64,000 bases of DNA, from positions 85,142 through 149,141 of the forward strand of contig CAZFLE010000003.1 in the NCBI GenBank assembly GCA_964519895.1. Reading direction: 5' to 3'. A model generated the notes under the pieces. It was given only the letters and a program-made list of their open reading frames with translations. It was not told where the DNA came from and ran no database searches. Of this stretch, positions 1-8,265 are shown in pieces. The stretch's first letter is position 1; each line of letters opens with the position of its first letter. The DNA comes from CAYFPX01 sp964519895. GTDB lineage: Bacteria > Myxococcota_A > UBA796 > CAJQPC01. The translations under genes and the position numbers were made by a program.

Positions 1-1
1 C

Positions 2-2077
2 GTGAGCTCGCGCACGGTCGACACCACGGTGAAGACCCTACGGCGCAAGATCGAGCCGGATCCCGGCGAGCCTGTCTTCCTGCTGACGGCCCGCGGGCTC
101 GGCTACCGCCTCGAGGTCGAGACGCCGCCCCCCTTCTCGCCCACCCAAGGCCCGGGCTTGTTCGGCCGGCGGGAGGAGCTGTCCACCCTGTCCAGCCTGT
201 GGCTCCGGGGCGCTCGCTGGGTCACGCTCACCGGTCCACCGGGTGTGGGCAAGTCCGCCCTGGCCGAAGCGAACCTGGTGGACTCCGCCCTGGGGCGGAT
301 CGCCCGGGTCGACCTGCGCCAGGTGCGAGACGCCGCGGATCTGCAGCACCGCGTCGCGGCTGCCGTCAGCCCCGATGCCCTGATGGCCGGTGCCGACCCG
401 GCCGCGCTGATGGCCCGGGCCGGGCCCCTCTGGCTCCTGCTGGACAACGCGGAGCACGTGCTGGACCCCCTGTCACGGGCCCTGCCTGGCTGGATGTCAC
501 GGGCCCCCGAACTCCGTGCGCTCGTGACCAGTCGCGAGCCACTGGGCCTGCGCGGTGAGCGGCTCCTGTCGGTCCGACCTCTGGTGCTGCCCGACCTGGG
601 CGTGCGCGCTCTGGCGGAGCTCGAGAGAGTCCCCGCCAGCGCGCTCTTCATCGCCTGGGCCCGTCGGGCGGCTCCGGACCGGGACCTGCAGGGCGCGGGC
701 CCGGCGATCAACGAGCTGGTGCGGCGTCTGGATGGCCTGCCCCTGGCCATCGAGCTGGCCGCGGGTCGCAGCCACCAGCTGGGCCCGGAGGGCATCCTGC
801 GGGGGCTCGATGCTCGCTTCGTCCTGCTGTCGCGCCGCCCGAGCTCTGCCAGGCCCGGAGACTCCCTCGCTGGCACCCTGGCGTGGTCCTGGGACCTGCT
901 CGGCCCCGAGGCCCAGCGGGCTCTGGCAGCGCTGTCGGTGGTCCGCGGTCCCTTCGACCTGGCCACGGCGGCGTGCATCGTGGCCGGGGTGCTTCGGGTA
1001 CCTGGCGAGGCCACGGCCGTGGTCCTCGCGCTCGCGGACAAGAACCTCCTGGCCCCGGTCCGGCGTCGAGGCTCCGGCGGCTGCGACTTCCGCATGTTGG
1101 AGTCCATCCGCGCCTATGCGGGACACCGACTCGACGGGGCATCCCTGGCCGGTGACCACGGGGCGATCCTGCAGATCGCGCGGGAGCGGCTCGTGGCGCG
1201 GCTCGCCGATCAGGTCCGTCGGGATCCACTCGACCCGGCACGGGCGCTCTGGGACCGCCTCGGGGACCTGGAGGACGCCGCCAGCTGGGCCCGGGACACC
1301 GGCAGCGCCCAGCTCGGCCCCCTCGCGCACGGGCTCTGTGCCGTGCTGTACCACGTCGGCAAGAGCAGCCGCTTCGAGGCCCTCTTTCAGGCTCTGGAGG
1401 GCGTCTCGATGCCCGGGCCGTGGGGCCTGTACCTGGTGGTGTGGCAGCAGCTGGCTGCCTGTGGTGAGGGGCGTCCCGCCGAAGCCATGGCGCCCCTCGA
1501 AGAGGCTCTGCGACGGGCACGCCAGCTGGGGGACGACGCCGTGGTCTGGTTCATCCTGGGCGTGCTCGGGCGGGCCTCGTTCCTGGTGGGCGATGTCTCG
1601 GGGGCCCACGGTCGCTTCGCCGTGTCGCTCAGGGTCGCCGACGCCCTGGGTGACCCCCGGCGACAGGCCCGCTCGCTGGAGGACATGGCCCTGGCGAGCA
1701 TGCACTGCGGGCACACCCTCGAAGCGGCTCGCCACCTGGACCGAGCCGCGACCTTGCCCCTCGGACCGGCTCCGCTCGTCCGCCGGGCCCGACAGCACTC
1801 CCTGCGGAGCGAGCTGGCCCTGCAGGAGGGGCGGTTCGAGGACGCCCTGGCGGCGATCGGCGAGGCCCTGGCCTGTGCCCGGCGCCTCGGATCGGTGCGC
1901 CACGAGGGCATCTTGCAGGCGACGCGGGCGAGGGTGCTGGGGCAGCTCGACGACTACGAAGCACAGGAAGAAGCCCTGATCCGGGCCCGCTGGTGTGCCC
2001 GGCACGTCGGGGACCAGGTCACCCTGGAGCGCATCGAGGTGGCCTGGCAGGGCCGGGGCGCCGACCGTCGGCGCTGA
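2..2077 (+). CDS. Winged-helix / ATPase / TPR transcriptional regulator, N-terminus cut by window edge
   Basis: The reading frame is open at the left edge. Its first ~38 residues are the distal half of an OmpR/PhoB-type winged helix (VKTLRRKIEPDPG ... LTARGLGYRL), so the true start lies outside the window and the GTG at base 2 is not the start. An AAA/NB-ARC-like ATPase follows, with Walker A GPPGVGKS at residues 78-85, a Walker B-like LWLLLDN near 143-149 and a sensor-like VTSREPLGLRGE stretch. The C-terminal half is helical, Ala/Leu/Arg-rich and TPR-like. Regulators of this wHTH-NTPase-TPR design (AfsR/MalT-like) integrate a ligand or protein signal and then act on transcription. The target genes are not evident. 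It is convergent with the cyclophilin gene, only 11 bp away. Confidence 0.85.
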   Translation: MSSRTVDTTVKTLRRKIEPDPGEPVFLLTARGLGYRLEVETPPPFSPTQGPGLFGRREELSTLSSLWLRGARWVTLTGPPGVGKSALAEANLVDSALGRIARVDLRQVRDAADLQHRVAAAVSPDALMAGADPAALMARAGPLWLLLDNAEHVLDPLSRALPGWMSRAPELRALVTSREPLGLRGERLLSVRPLVLPDLGVRALAELERVPASALFIAWARRAAPDRDLQGAGPAINELVRRLDGLPLAIELAAGRSHQLGPEGILRGLDARFVLLSRRPSSARPGDSLAGTLAWSWDLLGPEAQRALAALSVVRGPFDLATAACIVAGVLRVPGEATAVVLALADKNLLAPVRRRGSGGCDFRMLESIRAYAGHRLDGASLAGDHGAILQIARERLVARLADQVRRDPLDPARALWDRLGDLEDAASWARDTGSAQLGPLAHGLCAVLYHVGKSSRFEALFQALEGVSMPGPWGLYLVVWQQLAACGEGRPAEAMAPLEEALRRARQLGDDAVVWFILGVLGRASFLVGDVSGAHGRFAVSLRVADALGDPRRQARSLEDMALASMHCGHTLEAARHLDRAATLPLGPAPLVRRARQHSLRSELALQEGRFEDALAAIGEALACARRLGSVRHEGILQATRARVLGQLDDYEAQEEALIRARWCARHVGDQVTLERIEVAWQGRGADRRR

Positions 2078-2088
2078 GCACCGCCCGA

Positions 2089-2844
2089 TCAGAGCACCGA
2101 CGCGCCCTTGACGTACGTCAGCTCCGGGAACTTGTCCTTCAGGTAGGCGTTGCCGGACTTCTGGATCAGCCCCTGGCTCGGTCCACGGCCCCGGGGAGCA
2201 CCCTCGCCGTAGCCCTTGTACAGCGCGTCCACGGTGTCCATGCCCTCGACCACCTCGCCAAAGGGCGTGAAGCCCTGGCGGTCGAGCATGCCGTTGTCCT
2301 TGAAGTTGATGAACAGCTGCGTGGTCCGGGTGTTCGGGCCCGCGGTGGCAAAGGTGACCATGCCGCGGGTGTTGCTGTGGCCGGTGTTGGGGTCGTCGTC
2401 GATGCGGGCGTCCCGCCAGACCTTGTTCAGCCGGGGCTCGCCGTGCAGTCCGAACTGGGCCATGAAGCCGTCGATGACCCGGAAGAAGGCGACATCGGTG
2501 AACCAGCCGCCCTGGACCAGGTTGTAGAAGCGATCAGCGCCGTTGGGGGCCCAGGCGCGGTTCACCTGGATCACGAAGTCACCAGCGGTCGTCTCGAACT
2601 TCACCTTGAAGGTGTCCGGCGCGGTGGCGGCGTGCTGGCTGGGGTCCATCAACTTCTGCAGGTTCTCCGGCAGGGGCGTCTCTGCGGCGGCATCGGCGGC
2701 GGGCTTTGCCGTGGGCTTGGGCGTCGCCTTGGCCGCAGGCTTGGCGGCCGGGGTGTCGGCCGCGGGCTTCGCAGCCTCCTCGGACTCCCCACAGGCGGTC
2801 AGGAGCGGCAGCAACAGGGCGAGGGGAGCGAGGGCGCGGATCAT
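2089..2844 (-). CDS. Cyclophilin-type peptidyl-prolyl isomerase, exported lipoprotein
   Basis: A predicted 251-residue protein that isomerises Xaa-Pro bonds in the periplasm or at the outer membrane. The frame is open further upstream, but the ATG at 2844-2842 is preceded by AAGGAGG at 5-base spacing and begins a lipoprotein signal peptide ending LLTAC, so I place the start there. A low-complexity Ala/Lys/Pro linker (about residues 25-60) follows. The rest is a cyclophilin domain with FFRVIDGFMAQFG, FATAGPNTRTTQLFIN and GFTPFGEVVEGMD, which are the family's active-site and ligand-loop blocks. The Arg of FFRVIDGF and the Phe of QLFIN, the key catalytic-groove residues, are present. It sits alone between two genes on the other strand. 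Confidence 0.9.
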   Translation of the reverse strand: MIRALAPLALLLPLLTACGESEEAAKPAADTPAAKPAAKATPKPTAKPAADAAAETPLPENLQKLMDPSQHAATAPDTFKVKFETTAGDFVIQVNRAWAPNGADRFYNLVQGGWFTDVAFFRVIDGFMAQFGLHGEPRLNKVWRDARIDDDPNTGHSNTRGMVTFATAGPNTRTTQLFINFKDNGMLDRQGFTPFGEVVEGMDTVDALYKGYGEGAPRGRGPSQGLIQKSGNAYLKDKFPELTYVKGASVL

Positions 2845-2889
2845 GGGGCCTCCTTCGGCGTCAGCGGACCGGGCTCTAACCGCCTGGAG

Positions 2890-2901
2890 TAGGCTGCGAA
2901 C
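2890..2901 (+). promoter_or_regulatory. Putative -10 box for a leaderless transcript
   Basis: TAGGCT (2890-2895) is followed by exactly six bases and then the GTG start of the HEAT lipoprotein. No Shine-Dalgarno sequence fits between. The same spacing recurs before several other genes in the window. No good -35 was seen. Confidence 0.4.
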
Positions 2902-3408
2902 GTGGTCGTGGCGCTGGCAGGGCTGATCTTCGGGTGTGGGTCCGGGACCCCGGACGGCCCCTCCCTGGAAGACCCCGATCCGCAGCTGCGCAAGGACGCG
3001 CTCTACGCCATGAACCCCCAGGCCGTCCGGGACCAGCTGGACCAGGTGATGGCGCTGGCCACCACCGACCCCGAGCCGACGGTCAAGCGACTCGCCCTGG
3101 GCCTGCTCGGTCCCAGCGAAGACCCCCGCGTGGTTCCGATCCTGCGGGCGGCGCTCATGAACTGGGAAGACACCAGCGAGCAGCTCACGGCCGCCACCGC
3201 TCTGGGCAACGTGCGCCACATCGACGCCTGCAAGGTGATGGTCGAGGCCACCGTGATCTGGCCGTCCGAGCGGGACCCGGTGCTGTCGGGCCTGCTGTCG
3301 TCCCTGGCCGCGTCGGACCCGGTGTGCAACGACGAGATGCGGGCTCGCAAGCGGGAACGCCCGGACCGGATCGGAGGCGTGCTGCTGAAGATCTCCCGCA
3401 GCCGCTGA
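2902..3408 (+). CDS. HEAT-repeat-like lipoprotein
   Basis: A 168-residue protein starting at GTG, with a short hydrophobic leader (VVALAGLIFGC) whose Cys at about residue 12 is a likely lipidation site. The body is alpha-helical and has PBS/HEAT-like units, for example DPEPTVKRLALGLLG and TAATALGNVRHIDACK, that would stack into a solenoid binding another protein. I see no catalytic motif. The start is chosen because the hydrophobic stretch begins directly at the GTG. A -10-like TAGGCT lies six bases upstream, so the message may be leaderless. The lipoprotein call is moderate because the basic N-region of a normal signal peptide is missing. Confidence 0.7.
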   Translation: MVVALAGLIFGCGSGTPDGPSLEDPDPQLRKDALYAMNPQAVRDQLDQVMALATTDPEPTVKRLALGLLGPSEDPRVVPILRAALMNWEDTSEQLTAATALGNVRHIDACKVMVEATVIWPSERDPVLSGLLSSLAASDPVCNDEMRARKRERPDRIGGVLLKISRSR

Positions 3409-3499
3409 GGCTCGCCGACCGGCCCTGGAGTTCAGCCCCCGTCAACTCTCTGGCCCCCGGGTGGCGACCGTCGTGAGACCCTGGCATTAATCCAGCGCA

Positions 3500-3522
3500 C
3501 CACGGGCCGAAGAGGGCCGTGG
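3500..3522 (+). promoter_or_regulatory. 5' UTR hairpin before the protease operon
   Basis: CCACGGGCC and GGGCCGTGG pair around a short GAAGA-type loop, with one mismatch or bulge. It lies ~20 bases before the first protease start and just downstream of an AT-rich ATTAAT (3486-3491) that could be a -10 element. It may be a leader structure, but the role is not known. Confidence 0.3.
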
Positions 3523-3542
3523 GGATGCCCCGCGGAGACCTC

Positions 3543-4571
3543 ATGCTGCTCGCGCTCCTGCCCTCGATGGTGCTGGCCCAGGCGCCACCGCCCATCGTCA
3601 ACGGCACGGTGACCTCGGACTACGAAGCGGTCGGGCTGCTGTACCACGAGGTCGGCAACTCCGGCAGCATCTGCTCCGCCACCTTGGTCCACAAGCAGTG
3701 GGTCATCACTGCGGCCCACTGTGTCGAGTCCATGGAGGGCAACGGCGACACCTACTTCATGATCGGCGATGACTGGGACGACACCTCGTCCCGGTGGACC
3801 GAGGTCACCGAGATGCACCGCCACCCGTCGTACTCGGGGTCGAATTCCGGCTACCACGACATCGGCGTGATGAAGCTCAAGAACACGCTCAGCAACGTGG
3901 ACCTGGTGCCCGTCAACGACGACGGCATGAGCAACAGTGTCTACGAGGGTGAGCTGGTCACCTATGTGGGCTTCGGCAACAGCAACGACAACGGCAGCGG
4001 CTCTGGCACCAAGCGCACCACCGACGTGCCCATCTACTACATCGACTCGCGCGTGGTCTACACCCACGACGACTCGGGCAAGAACCGCAACATCTGCTCC
4101 GGGGACTCTGGCGGCGCCACCCTGTACCCTCGGAACAACGGCGAGCTGGAGCTGGTCGGCGTGAATGCCTTTGGCTTCATGCTCGACAACTCCTGGCCGG
4201 TCTACTGCGACGACAAGGAAGCCGCCGCAGGGGCCACCCGGGTCGACGTCTACTACGACTGGCTCCTGGACTACATCGATCTGGACGCGGATCCGGAAGG
4301 GGACTCGGACACGGACACCGACTCGGACACCGACACCGACTCCGACAGCGATGCCGACACCGACACCGACACTGACAGCGACGCCGACTCGGACAGCGAC
4401 GCCGACGGCGACGCGAACGGGGGCGTGCCCGACACCGGCTGGTGGGACGACGAGCTGCCCGGCACGCCGACCACGGAGACCACCGCCGCCTGCGCCACCA
4501 CCGGCAGCCCCGCGGATCTCGGCTGGCTGAGCCTGGGTCTGATCGGCCTGGCCCTGCGGAGGCGCCGTTGA
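3543..4571 (+). CDS. Trypsin-like (S1) serine protease with Asp-rich linker and MYXO-CTERM-like tail, copy 1
   Basis: A 342-residue exported protease. The ATG at 3543 follows GGAGA and opens a clean signal peptide (MLLALLPSMVLAQA). IVNG at residues 18-21 is the S1-type mature N-terminus. The catalytic triad is His59 (TAAHC), Asp106 (YHDIGVMKL) and Ser189 (GDSGG). The residue at chymotrypsin position 189 is Asn (NICSGDS), not the Asp of true trypsins, so Arg/Lys specificity should not be assumed. A linker of ~40 Asp/Ser/Thr residues and VPDTGWWDDELPG leads to a C-terminal Cys, a hydrophobic segment and RRRR, resembling a MYXO-CTERM sorting tail for surface anchoring. It is first of three tandem paralogues; the next gene starts inside its stop codon. 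Confidence 0.93.
   Translation: MLLALLPSMVLAQAPPPIVNGTVTSDYEAVGLLYHEVGNSGSICSATLVHKQWVITAAHCVESMEGNGDTYFMIGDDWDDTSSRWTEVTEMHRHPSYSGSNSGYHDIGVMKLKNTLSNVDLVPVNDDGMSNSVYEGELVTYVGFGNSNDNGSGSGTKRTTDVPIYYIDSRVVYTHDDSGKNRNICSGDSGGATLYPRNNGELELVGVNAFGFMLDNSWPVYCDDKEAAAGATRVDVYYDWLLDYIDLDADPEGDSDTDTDSDTDTDSDSDADTDTDTDSDADSDSDADGDANGGVPDTGWWDDELPGTPTTETTAACATTGSPADLGWLSLGLIGLALRRRR
4300..4419 (+). repeat. Low-complexity Asp-Ser/Asp-Thr coding repeat
   Basis: Tandem six-base units of the GACTCG/GACACC type encode the acidic linker of the first protease. Such (D-S/T/A)n tracts are extended and bind divalent cations in other exported proteins. They are prone to slippage, so length may vary between strains. 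Confidence 0.8.
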
Positions 4572-5542
4572 TCCTGGCGGCCCTGGCCTGGACCACCGCG
4601 CTCGCTCAGGCGCCGCCTCCCATCGTCAACGGCGAGACCACCAGCGACTTTCCTCAGGTGGGAATGCTGTACTACGAGGCTGGGAATCGCTCGGGCCTGT
4701 GCAGCGCCACCCTGATCCATGAGCAGTGGATCATGACCGCGGCCCACTGTGTGGACAGCATGGACGGTTCCGGCACCACGTACTTCATGACCGGCACCGA
4801 CTGGGACGAAGGCCTGGAGCGCATCACCGAGGTCACCGAGATGCACCTGCACCCCGACTACACGGGCAGCGGGTACCACGACATCGGCATCATGAAGCTC
4901 CAGAACACGATCTCAAACGTGGAGCCGATGCCGGTGAACCACGACGCGCTGGGCACCCAGAACTACGGCGACGAGATCACCTATGTGGGCTGGGGCAACG
5001 ACGACAACAACGGCAATGGCAGCGGGGTCAAGCGCACGGTCACGGTGCACATCGAAGCGCTCGATTGGTACAACATCTACACCTACGACGAGTCCGGCCA
5101 ACAGGGCAACGTGTGCTCTGGGGACTCCGGTGGGGCCGCGCTCATGCCCCTGGGCGACGACGGCTGGGAGCTGGTGGGCGTCAACGCGTTCATCTACGTG
5201 CGCACCGGCGGCCAGGCCCAGTGCGACCACCCCGAGGGCGCCGCGGGCGCGACGCGGGTCGACAAGTACCTGAGCTGGGTCGCCGACTACGTCGACTACA
5301 CCATCGGGGTCGAGGACGGCGACAGCGACACGGACATCGACGCGGACACCGACACCGACACCGATGCGGACGCCGACTCGGACACCGAGGACCTGGACAC
5401 CGGCTGGTGGGACGACGAGCTGCCGAGCCGGCCGGACGACGAGACGCTCTCCTCGGGCGGTGGGTGCGCCACCGCGCCGGTCCCCCTGTGGGTCTGCTGG
5501 TGGCTGCCGCTGGTGGCGTTGGGGCGACGACGCAGGGCTTGA
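4568..5542 (+). CDS. Trypsin-like (S1) serine protease with MYXO-CTERM-like tail, copy 2
   Basis: A 324-residue paralogue of the preceding protease. The start is TTG at 4568, overlapping the upstream TGA as TTGA, with GGAGG (4558-4562) five bases before it. This start gives a proper signal peptide (ILAALAWTTALAQAPPPIVNG), whereas the longer open frame upstream is an Arg/His-rich shadow. The triad is His60, Asp105 and Ser187. The 189 position is again Asn (NVCSGDS). A shorter Asp-rich linker and LDTGWWDDELP precede a tail with Cys, a Trp-rich hydrophobic segment and RRRR. Translation is probably coupled to copy 1, so the proteases should be made together. Confidence 0.92.
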   Translation: MILAALAWTTALAQAPPPIVNGETTSDFPQVGMLYYEAGNRSGLCSATLIHEQWIMTAAHCVDSMDGSGTTYFMTGTDWDEGLERITEVTEMHLHPDYTGSGYHDIGIMKLQNTISNVEPMPVNHDALGTQNYGDEITYVGWGNDDNNGNGSGVKRTVTVHIEALDWYNIYTYDESGQQGNVCSGDSGGAALMPLGDDGWELVGVNAFIYVRTGGQAQCDHPEGAAGATRVDKYLSWVADYVDYTIGVEDGDSDTDIDADTDTDTDADADSDTEDLDTGWWDDELPSRPDDETLSSGGGCATAPVPLWVCWWLPLVALGRRRRA

Positions 5543-6489
5543 TCCTGGCACTGCTGGGCGCCGCATGGGCCCAGGCTCCGCCCCCGGTCGTGGGGGGCTC
5601 GAAGACCTCTGACTGGACCGGCGTGGGCGCCCTCTTGGGCTTGACGGCCAACCAGGACGCGGGGGTCGTGTTCTGCACCGGCGCGCTGATCGCCACCGAC
5701 CGGGTGCTCACGGCGGCCCACTGTGGGGATCTGGCCGCGGAGGTCGAGGCCGAAGACCTGGAGCTGTGGTTCGCCACCGGGGCGGACATGACCACCGGCC
5801 TGGTCGACGAGCTGGCCCGCATCGACGACATCCTGACCCACCCGGACTACGACGACTACAGCCTGGCCCACGACATCGCCGTGCTCGTGCTGGACCACGG
5901 CCTGGACGGCGAGGTGTTGGGGCTCAACACCAGCACTGTGGGTTCGTCCTGGGAGGGCCGGGACCTGTGGCACGTGGGCTTCGGCATCACGGGCTGGAAC
6001 AAGGACGACATCGGCGTCAAGCGCGAGGTCATGTTGCCGATCCTGGGCGTGGACGCGACCCACGTGGACCACTACGACCCGGGCGGGGACAACCTGTGCC
6101 TGGGGGACTCCGGCGGCCCGGCCATCGATCCGGACAACGACACCATCGTGGGCGTGGCGTCGTACGTCTGGGCCTACGAAGGCGAGACCCTGTGCGACGA
6201 CGGCGGCTCGGCGACGGCCCGGGTCGACATCGACGTGGACTGGATCACCGAAGCCCTGGACCTGGGCGGGGACGGAGAGAACAGCACCACCCTCGACGTG
6301 AGCGAAGTCGAGCCCAGCTCCGGCGCCGCCGGCCAGCTGCCGCCGGACGAGACCGGTCTGGGGTGCGCGCTCCAGACCGGCCAGAGACCAGGTCCGCTGG
6401 GGCTCCTCGGCGGGCTCCTGGCGCTGGGTCTGAGGCGTCGCGAAGAAAAGTCGGCGACGCCCTCAAGATCGACTCCGCTGGATCCGTAG
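5539..6489 (+). CDS. Trypsin-like (S1) serine protease with MYXO-CTERM-like tail, copy 3
   Basis: A 316-residue third member of the array. It again begins with TTG inside the upstream stop (TTGA) and gives a signal peptide MILALLGAAWAQAPPP followed by VVGG. The triad is His61 (TAAHC), Asp112 (AHDIAVLVL) and Ser191 (GDSGGP). The S1 position is Asn (NLCLGDS). It is the most diverged copy: it lacks the long Asp-Ser repeat and the GWWDDELP block, and it has a short Glu/Ser linker instead. The hydrophobic segment LGLLGGLLALGLRRR is followed by 17 extra polar residues, unusual for a MYXO-CTERM-like tail that normally ends at the Arg cluster. The SD is weak, so expression may depend on coupling. Confidence 0.9.
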   Translation: MILALLGAAWAQAPPPVVGGSKTSDWTGVGALLGLTANQDAGVVFCTGALIATDRVLTAAHCGDLAAEVEAEDLELWFATGADMTTGLVDELARIDDILTHPDYDDYSLAHDIAVLVLDHGLDGEVLGLNTSTVGSSWEGRDLWHVGFGITGWNKDDIGVKREVMLPILGVDATHVDHYDPGGDNLCLGDSGGPAIDPDNDTIVGVASYVWAYEGETLCDDGGSATARVDIDVDWITEALDLGGDGENSTTLDVSEVEPSSGAAGQLPPDETGLGCALQTGQRPGPLGLLGGLLALGLRRREEKSATPSRSTPLDP

Positions 6490-6530
6490 ACCTGCTGGCC
6501 CGGGCTCCGCCCAGAGCACAGAGGCCTTCC

Positions 6531-8240
6531 TTGCCAGACGCCTCCCTAGGCTCGGATCACCAGCTCCTCCGCGTCCTCCTGGTCGAGGATCGGGCGGCCG
6601 AGGCGCGCCTCACCGAAGAGCTGCTCCTACGCGTGCGCAAGCGCTGCTACGTGGTCGAGTGGGTGACCAGTGTAGACGTGGCACTGGAGCGGCTTCGCGA
6701 GCGCGAGCACGACGTCTGCCTCTCGGATTGGCACCTGGTCAGCGAGACCGCCGCGGACCTGTTGAGCGCATGCCAGGACGAAGACCTGCCCACGCCCGTC
6801 GTGGTGCTGACCGGATCCCCCGACCCCCAGGTCGACGAGCGGGCGCTGGCACTGGGTGCGACCAACCTGATCAGCAAGCGGCGTCTGACGCCGGGGTTGC
6901 TGGACCGTACGATTCGTTACGCCCTGGTGCGGGGCCGTGCCGAGTCCAGCCTGCGGGCCCGGGCCGAGCGGGACGAGCTGACCGGCCTGGCCCGTCGGGA
7001 GCGGCTGGTGCGCAGCCTGGAGCGGGCCCTGGCCGAGGTCGAGCGCGGTCGGGTCTGGGAGGCGGCGGTGCTGTACGTCGACCTGGATCGCTTCAAGGAG
7101 ATCAACGACACCCTGGGCCACGGGGCCGGCGACCGGGTGCTGCAGGCCGTCGCCCGCCGCATGGAGCGCACACTGCGCCCCCGGGACCTGCTGGCCCGCA
7201 TGGGCGGCGACGAGTTCGCCGTGTTGCTTCAGGGGCCGCGGGCCTGCGCTGCGGCGCGGGCGGCCAAGCAGCGTCTCCAGGAGGCCCTGGACAACCCGAT
7301 GGTCATCGACGGGCTGGAGATCTCCCTGGGCGCCAGCGTCGGGCTGGCGGTGACGAACAGTGGCGACGCCTACGACGGCAACCTGATCGACCGGGCCGAC
7401 CAGGACATGTACCGGGACAAGGAGCTCCGTCGCAAGCCGACCCCCTCGCTGCCGCCCATGGAGGGTCCGGATGCGCTGGTGCGAGCGCTCGAGCGAGGCG
7501 AGTTCCAGCTCGAGTACCAGCCGGTGCTGGACGCCGGGACCGGTTGGGTCGTGGGCCTGGAGGCGCTGGTTCGCTGGGCCCACCCCAAGCAGGGCGTGTT
7601 GTTGCCCGGGGCCTTCCTGGACGTCGCCGAGCAGCTGGGCTTCGGTCGTCTGCTCGGGGACTGGGTGCTCCAGCGCTCCTGTGAAGACCTGGCCGCGTGG
7701 CAGCACGACATCGGCATGATGGTGCCTGGGCTACGGCTCAACCTCACGGCCGATCAGTTCGCCGACCCCCAGCTCGCGGATGCGATCGAGAAGACGCTGG
7801 AGACCCATGGTCTGCGGCCCCACCAGCTCAGTCTGGAGATCGGCGAAGAGGTGCTGTTGGGCGGAGACACCCAGGCGATCGTGGACCGGATCAAGGCCGT
7901 GCGCTCCTTGGGGGTGCGCCTGTGCCTGGACGGCTTCGGGTCAGACGGCCTGCGCCTGGACCTGATCGCCCAATTCCCCCTGGATGAGGTCAAGCTGGCC
8001 CCCCAGGTCATCGAGGGGCTCGAGGTCGATCCCCGCCGAGCCATCGTGATCGAGGGCCTGTTCGAGATCTGCACCCGGCTGCGCATCGAGGTCACGGCCA
8101 AGAATGTCGAGACCCGGGCCCAGGCCGAGGCCTTGATGAAGCTGCGGTGTCAGCGCCAGCAGGGGTACCACCACCACCGGGCGATGTCCCAGGACGGGGT
8201 GCTGGCGTACTTGGCAAAGCAGGAATTCGCCAGCGCGTGA
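6531..8240 (+). CDS. Response regulator with GGDEF and degenerate EAL domain
   Basis: A 569-residue cytoplasmic c-di-GMP regulator. The frame is open far upstream; TTG at 6531 with AGAGG upstream is the best start, placed just before the REC domain. REC (about 10-125): acidic pair Glu19-Asp20, phospho-acceptor Asp66, Thr in VVVLTGS and Lys in LISKRR. GGDEF (about 145-300): the motif GGDEF is at 225-229, with an RxxD inhibitory site (RPRD) five residues before it, so it is likely an active, feedback-inhibited diguanylate cyclase. EAL (about 310-560): EAL at 344-346 remains, but the metal-binding DDFG is DGFG, KID is KLA and AEGVET is AKNVET. Phosphodiesterase activity is therefore doubtful. 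A PilZ effector lies ~49 kb away in the window. Confidence 0.92.
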   Translation: MPDASLGSDHQLLRVLLVEDRAAEARLTEELLLRVRKRCYVVEWVTSVDVALERLREREHDVCLSDWHLVSETAADLLSACQDEDLPTPVVVLTGSPDPQVDERALALGATNLISKRRLTPGLLDRTIRYALVRGRAESSLRARAERDELTGLARRERLVRSLERALAEVERGRVWEAAVLYVDLDRFKEINDTLGHGAGDRVLQAVARRMERTLRPRDLLARMGGDEFAVLLQGPRACAAARAAKQRLQEALDNPMVIDGLEISLGASVGLAVTNSGDAYDGNLIDRADQDMYRDKELRRKPTPSLPPMEGPDALVRALERGEFQLEYQPVLDAGTGWVVGLEALVRWAHPKQGVLLPGAFLDVAEQLGFGRLLGDWVLQRSCEDLAAWQHDIGMMVPGLRLNLTADQFADPQLADAIEKTLETHGLRPHQLSLEIGEEVLLGGDTQAIVDRIKAVRSLGVRLCLDGFGSDGLRLDLIAQFPLDEVKLAPQVIEGLEVDPRRAIVIEGLFEICTRLRIEVTAKNVETRAQAEALMKLRCQRQQGYHHHRAMSQDGVLAYLAKQEFASA

Positions 8241-8265
8241 TGCCCCGGGCAGGACCAGCCCGAGA

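Noticed and set aside
5296..6072. Minus-strand frame opposite the second and third proteases
   Set aside because: No family motif; the plus strand holds GDSGG and TAAHC at the right spacing.
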